NCBI GenBank assembly: GCA_003864495.1
Contig: ML133433.1
Span: 1,623,618-1,687,617 of the forward strand
Direction of reading: 5' to 3'
Length of the DNA stretch: 64,000 nt
Source: Nemopilema nomurai
Lineage: Eukaryota; Cnidaria; Scyphozoa; Rhizostomeae; Rhizostomatidae
Within the stretch, counting starts at the first letter, position 1; the number at the start of each line of letters is the position of its first letter. Below the pieces are notes generated by a model that worked only from the letters and a program-made list of their open reading frames with translations, had not been told where the DNA came from and searched no databases. The position numbers and the translations under genes are program-made. Of this stretch, positions 60,401 through 64,000 are shown in pieces.

Positions 60401-61583
60401 CAGTATTTTCTCTGGATTTTGCATTTTTTATTTCTTTGACGCGTAACTAGTTGTTAACCCCCCTCCTCCCCCCTAAAACAAAGTTGGTAACAAAGCATAG
60501 CATCCAATCGATTTGGAGAAAAAGTTTGGTGTAAAATTGACTCTTCGTTTAGCAGCAGGACAACATTGTTAATCAAAGAATTGTCGTAAGTGTGCCAACA
60601 ATTTTATCAGGCATTGTACATACACAATTTGTTCCTACTTTTCAACTATAATCGGGGACATTCTTCCAGGGAAGACTTTTAAGGAATTTCATGTGAACAT
60701 TTGTTTCGTGGCATGAAGCTTCATAAAGCATAAAACGGCAGAGCCTTGCTTTTTGCATGCTTAAGAAATTTCTGTCCACCACCCGTCAGAGTATGCGAAC
60801 GTGAGAGAATTGTCAAAATAGGACTAAAAGTACTTAAGTATGCTAAAGGTAGATTTCCGCGTTTCGCGATTGGTGTTAGATGTCATATTTAATGGCATTT
60901 TCTGGTGTGATTCTTTATTTGTTTTCAACCTAACTTGGTTTCAGAATGGATAGAAAGTTTTGAATATTGGTGCTTCATTTTACACCAAGAACTCAGTTAG
61001 TTAACCCTGGCCGTATTACTAAATACACTGCTTTTATGCTCAATGTAGATTTTTTCTGTTTGTGCTATTATGGAAATAGAAAATTTACTGGAATCTCTAA
61101 TGTTTTTTTCACGTTCGCCATTTCTTCCTATTTGATTTCTTGGTCCAGCAATCTTAGGCCAAACAATGCAATTCAGTTGATAACTACACACAGAGATTCT
61201 TATTATGCCATTTCAATTTTATTCGTATTTCAAACGCTTTTATTTATTTCCCAGATCAAAGGAATTAAGAAATCTCTGAAAAGTATCCCGAAAAGGAAGA
61301 GAAAGCATTGTGTGGATGGACGTGGTCAAAAGTGGAAGACCAACGAAGTTTGGAAAGCCAAAGATGGGAAAACCTGCATATGCCTGGTATGAACATATTT
61401 CTTTTTTGTAATCTTTTGAATCTGACTATCCTTTAGTATCACAATTCAAAGTTTGAAAAACAGTTGATGCTTTTCCAGTTGAAGTTTTCCTTTTTACAAG
61501 AACATGTTTATCAAAATTTTAATGGAAATGATAGCTTTGAGTCTTTTTGCTTATAGGAAGGAAAGATTCGTTGCAAAGACTAA
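39414..61583 (+). CDS. PXDN: PXDN, peroxidasin
   Basis: Fifteen coding exons join in frame to 1,444 aa (human 1,479): 39414-39583, 46314-46385, 47675-47746, 49279-49350, 49947-50018, 50325-50396, 53023-53183, 54288-54566, 54661-54930, 55290-55565, 56202-56474, 56895-58849, 59282-59438, 60016-60290, 61255-61386, plus a last exon fragment 61557-61583 (16 segments counting this one). Peroxidasin is a secreted haem peroxidase that makes hypobromous acid to form sulfilimine cross-links in collagen IV. Order: signal peptide (LWLVLLLDFVAAVSS), LRRNT (CPSDCNCF), five 72-nt LRR exons, LRRCT, four Ig domains (one exon each, phase 1), peroxidase in one 1,955-nt exon with distal WGQFVDHDF (Asp807-His808) and proximal FRFGHSL (His1054). 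Then comes a furin-type site RRSKR-S (residues 1323-1328), a coiled coil (about 1370-1410) and a VWC start (CVDGRGQKW). The VWC ends early at KIRCKD-stop. Candidate poly(A) signal: AATAAA at 61948. Confidence 0.95.
40699..41074. mobile_element. hAT MITE, 376 bp, with 8-bp target duplication
   Basis: Terminal inverted repeats CAGTGGCGTAGCTAG (left) and its complement CGTAGCTACGCCACTG (right) bound the element. The 8 bases ATCCTACC flank it on both sides (40691-40698 and 41075-41082). Eight-base duplications with CAGTGGCGTA ends are diagnostic of hAT elements. There is a G/C-run palindrome (GGGGGGCAGCTGCCCCCC) near the left end and no coding capacity. The exact target duplication implies a fairly recent insertion into PXDN intron 1. 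Confidence 0.93.
43893..43960. repeat. 19-bp tandem repeat (AATGTCATTTCGTGTCATG)
   Basis: Three full copies and one partial copy of a 19-base unit lie in PXDN intron 1. The unit contains TGTCAT twice. Two or three substitutions separate the copies. Confidence 0.85.
46703..46807. repeat. Degenerate repeat of TCCTATCCCATAATGC
   Basis: Four to five units of about 19-22 bases with core TCCCATAATGC lie in the PXDN intron between the first two LRR exons. Copies differ at several positions. No function is evident. Confidence 0.7.
53258..53795. repeat. 78-bp minisatellite in PXDN intron, open on minus strand
   Basis: The block GCCATACTGACTTTC recurs at 53306, 53384, 53462, 53540, 53618, 53696 and 53774, exactly 78 bases apart. 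Since 78 is 26 codons, the minus strand shows a 143-codon open frame made of a 26-residue repeat containing ASRLVSKKCQG. On the plus strand each unit carries TTTCTTTTCTTGTACAG or similar, which looks like a 3' splice site. It lies between the LRRCT exon and the first Ig exon. Confidence 0.95.
55608..55725. repeat. (TTG)n-rich microsatellite
   Basis: Imperfect runs of TTG and GTTGTTGTTAGTGG occur directly after the Ig3 exon of PXDN. The longer unit GTTGTTGTTGTTAGTGGTT repeats about three times, so this is a small compound satellite. Confidence 0.85.
59469..59495 (+). promoter_or_regulatory. Two DR1-like nuclear receptor motifs, PXDN intron
   Basis: AGGTCA-A-AGGCGA (59469-59481) and AGGTCA-A-AGGTGG (59483-59495) are consecutive direct repeats with one-base spacing, the layout bound by RXR, HNF4 and COUP-TF type receptors. 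They lie 30 bases after a PXDN donor site. This is motif matching only; the short consensus can occur by chance. Confidence 0.3.
60371..60616. mobile_element. MITE relic related to the one at 1726-1993
   Basis: The ends CAATGCCTGCCAAAAGT and the complement of CAATGCCTGATAAAA are inverted repeats flanked by TA (60369-60370 and 60617-60618). The left end matches the 1726 element at most positions (CAATNNCTGCCAAAAGT, then TTGG.ACAC). The size is similar (246 bp). The right end is diverged, so this is an old copy in a PXDN intron. Confidence 0.65.
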
Positions 61584-62200
61584 TGCGAAAAAGAAATATC
61601 ACCAAGCTGAAGAAATGACCATAAAATGACGGTCCCTCTTACAAGGAAGGGAAAAATTGGAAACATAAATCAGTGTTTGAATCGGTAATACTTAATGATG
61701 TCATTTTTAAAACGGTATGTTATAGTGTTTTATATTCCATGCTCATTCAAATATAGTGTTAAAATATTATAAACGTTTTGACAATTATGTTTCTATATGT
61801 TTGTCATTTTGTATGTATGGCGATTTGAATCATTTTTTTCTCAAAAACATAAGAGTTACTGTATTTAATGTTCTAAAATTTGTGAATGGCTTGTTGGAGA
61901 GCTTTAGATATTCTTCTTGTTGATAGGCTCCCGTATTCTAGCCTGATAATAAATCTTCGACTGCCTTGTTATTCTGACCGTCTGACCTTCTGACCTTTTA
62001 ACCTTTTGACCTTCTGAGATGTGTCACTGTTTAATCACATGACCGATTTTGAATTGTTAACAATCCAAACGGAAGCACAATCGAAAGCTTGCCACTTTGA
62101 CAGGGCTAATATCTAAATGGTGACATCCAAAAGCGGCCTTTTCTAAAGTATAAATGCAATCAGAAAAACTGCAGAATGCCAATGTCTTTTATTTTCGATG
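61584..62200. other. PXDN 3' UTR and flank
   Basis: This is the probable 3' UTR, with AATAAA at 61948-61953 followed by a GT-rich stretch. At about 61977-62018 a direct repeat of TGACCTTCT-like units (five copies, some CTGACC, some TTGACC) carries nuclear-receptor half-sites. No further gene is seen. Confidence 0.5.
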
Positions 62201-62399
62201 TAGGATACTTCAACCTGCCATTTGAATAAGAGAGGTTCAGTAAATTTTGGCCACTTTGGCAAGACTGTAGCCCTGGTACTTGACGTCGAGTGGTGACTAC
62301 TGCAAATCGCCGTTTCTCTGGAAAAATGCAAATAGAATTAATAACAGTATGGAAGCTAAAAGAATCAATTCTATAGGAGGCTTTAAACTCGTTGAAAGA

Positions 62400-64000
62400 C
62401 CAGGGAAATATGGTCGTAAATTGGCAATTAAGGCTACAGCCACAGTTTTTTCCACACAACCCTTTTGGCTTTTTTGGCTTTAGCCTAAGTGTTTTACCAA
62501 AAGGAGGATTTTTCCAATCCAAGTCTTCTTTTTCTTGACAATGATTATATTAGATTTCTTTTTCCGATTGGTAATCTGCAACTAATAAGAAAAGCATTTC
62601 CTAAATTTCATATTCGAGTAAAAATCATATTGCAAGGCTATAGCCGATAAATTGTTCCACTAGAAATTTTCTGGTCAAAACCAACTTCTATGGCCCTAAC
62701 CGTCACTATAAGAAAAAGATGTTCATGCTTCAACCAAGATAAGATAAGAAGTTCATGAGCAAAATTTTTTTCAAAAACCAGTCATTATGCAAGGCTATAG
62801 CCATGGTTTTTACCCGAAATTGATCGATTTCTTGACAAGAATTTCCCTGATCAAAAGCATTTTCTGTCGCCTCGACGCCACTATGCACCCATTTGCTTCT
62901 TCATCGATAAAACATAGAGCAATTTATGAAGAAAACAATTTTGTTTCTAAAGTCGGTAATTTTGCAAGGCTATAGTCTTTAATTTTCTCAGTAAATCATC
63001 TTCTATAGCCCTAGCAGTAACATGAAAACATTTGCTGCTTTACTGACGAAAAAACGCAGTTCCTGTGCGAATTATTTTTGACAAAAAACTGCCTTTTTCC
63101 AAGGCCATAGCCTTGCTTTTTTACGAGAAAAACCATGCTTTTTTTACCTGAATTTTTGTGATGAAAATCACCTTCTGTACCCCTAGCAGACACTAAGAAA
63201 CTATTTCCTGCTTCATCCAAGAAAAGAAAAGCAGTTTGAGAGCAAGAAATTTGGTGTGAAAAACCAGTCTTTTTCCAAGGCCATAGCCTTGCTTTTTTAC
63301 GAGAAAACAATGCTTTTTTTACCTGAATTTTTCTGATAAAAATCACCTTCTGTACCCCTAACATACACTAAGGAACTATTTCCTGCAACATCCAAGAAAA
63401 GAAAAGCAGTTTGAGAGCAAGAAAATTGGTGCGAAAAACCGGTCTTTTTCCAAGGCCATAGCCTTGCTTTTTGCGAGAAAAACAATGCTTTTTTTACCTG
63501 AATTTTTCTGATGAAAATCACCTTCTGTACCCTAGCCAGACACTAAGAAACTATTTCCTGCTTCATCCAAGAAAAGAAAAGCAGTTTGAGAGCAAGAAAT
63601 TTGGTGTGAAAAACCGGTCTTTTTCCAAGGCCATAGCCTTGCTTTTTTACGAGAAAACAATGCTTTTTTTACCTGAATTTTTGTGATGAAAATCACCTTC
63701 TGTACCCCTAACAGACACTAAGAAACTATTTCCTGCTTCATCCAAGAAAAGAAAAGCAGTTTGAGAGCAAGAAATTTGGTTTGAAAAACCGTCTTTTTCC
63801 AAGCCATAGCCTTGCTTTTTACGAGAAAACAATGCTTTTTTTACCTGAATTTTTGTGATGAAAATCACCTTCTGTACCCCTAACAGACACTAAGAAACTA
63901 TTTCCTGCTACATCCAAGAACAGAAAAGCAGTTTGAAAGCAAGAAAATTGGTGCGAAAAACCGGTCTTCTTCCAAGGCCATAGCCTTGCTTTGTTACGAG
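62400..64000. repeat. About 175-bp satellite array running off the window
   Basis: A unit marked by CCAAGGCCATAGCCTTGC occurs at about 63099, 63275, 63450, 63625, 63799 and 63971, 172-176 bases apart. Each contains TTTTTTTACCTGAATTTTT, AATCACCTTCTGTACCCC and a GAAAAGCAGTTTGAGAGCAA block. More diverged copies, marked by GCAAGGCTATAGCC-like sequence, lie at about 62430, 62633, 62792 and 62967. CAAGGC-CATA-GCCTTG is an inverted repeat in every right-hand unit. Open frames here (63011-63868) are shadows of the repeat. Confidence 0.93.

Noticed and set aside
63011..63868. Several ORFs of 71-117 codons near the right edge
   Set aside because: All are translations of the 175-bp satellite and change frame with its indels.

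Overview
This window is animal nuclear DNA. It is AT-rich and built from multi-exon genes with GT-AG introns, with MITE-type transposons and minisatellites in the introns and gaps. The three large genes are conserved animal genes (MIB1, CABLES, PXDN). Very high similarity to the vertebrate proteins, together with small exons and short to moderate introns, suggests an early-branching invertebrate. A cnidarian (anthozoan) is my best guess, but this is inference because nothing in the window is taxon-diagnostic.

Layout. From 1 to 2,000 lie two TIR DNA transposons: a 1.5 kb element with a decayed integrase-like gene and a 268 bp foldback MITE. From 2,578 to 3,912 (minus) is an intact intronless MFS transporter of the SVOP/SV2 type, and a broken partial copy of it lies at about 5,340-5,540 (plus). 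From 5.6 to 12.6 kb there are two short uncertain ORFs, degenerate tandem repeats and otherwise unassigned DNA. From 12,613 to 17,133 (minus) is a 10-exon CABLES gene (cyclin-box CDK/ABL adaptor). It is head-to-head, 493 bp apart, with a 22-exon MIB1 gene at 17,627-36,196 (plus), the E3 ligase for Delta-class Notch ligands. MIB1 introns carry a hAT-like MITE, a local duplication and a 1.8 kb minisatellite directly before the exon for the last RING finger. Between MIB1 and the next gene is an array of eight 41-bp repeats. From 39,414 to 61,583 (plus) is a 15-exon peroxidasin (PXDN) with signal peptide, leucine-rich repeats, four Ig domains, haem peroxidase, a furin-type site, a coiled coil and a VWC domain cut short by a stop. 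From about 62.2 kb to the right edge runs a roughly 175-bp satellite array that becomes more uniform toward the edge.

Exon models for the three large genes were built by joining splice sites. Every junction keeps frame and the products match the family lengths: CABLES 463 aa, MIB1 1,018 aa, PXDN 1,444 aa. The genes belong to unrelated processes (cell cycle/kinase adaptor, Notch ligand endocytosis, basement-membrane collagen IV cross-linking). The only arrangement suggesting shared control is the CABLES-MIB1 divergent promoter. I saw no CRISPR, phage or bacterial operon features, and I identified no tRNA or rRNA gene, though tRNAs cannot be excluded by eye.
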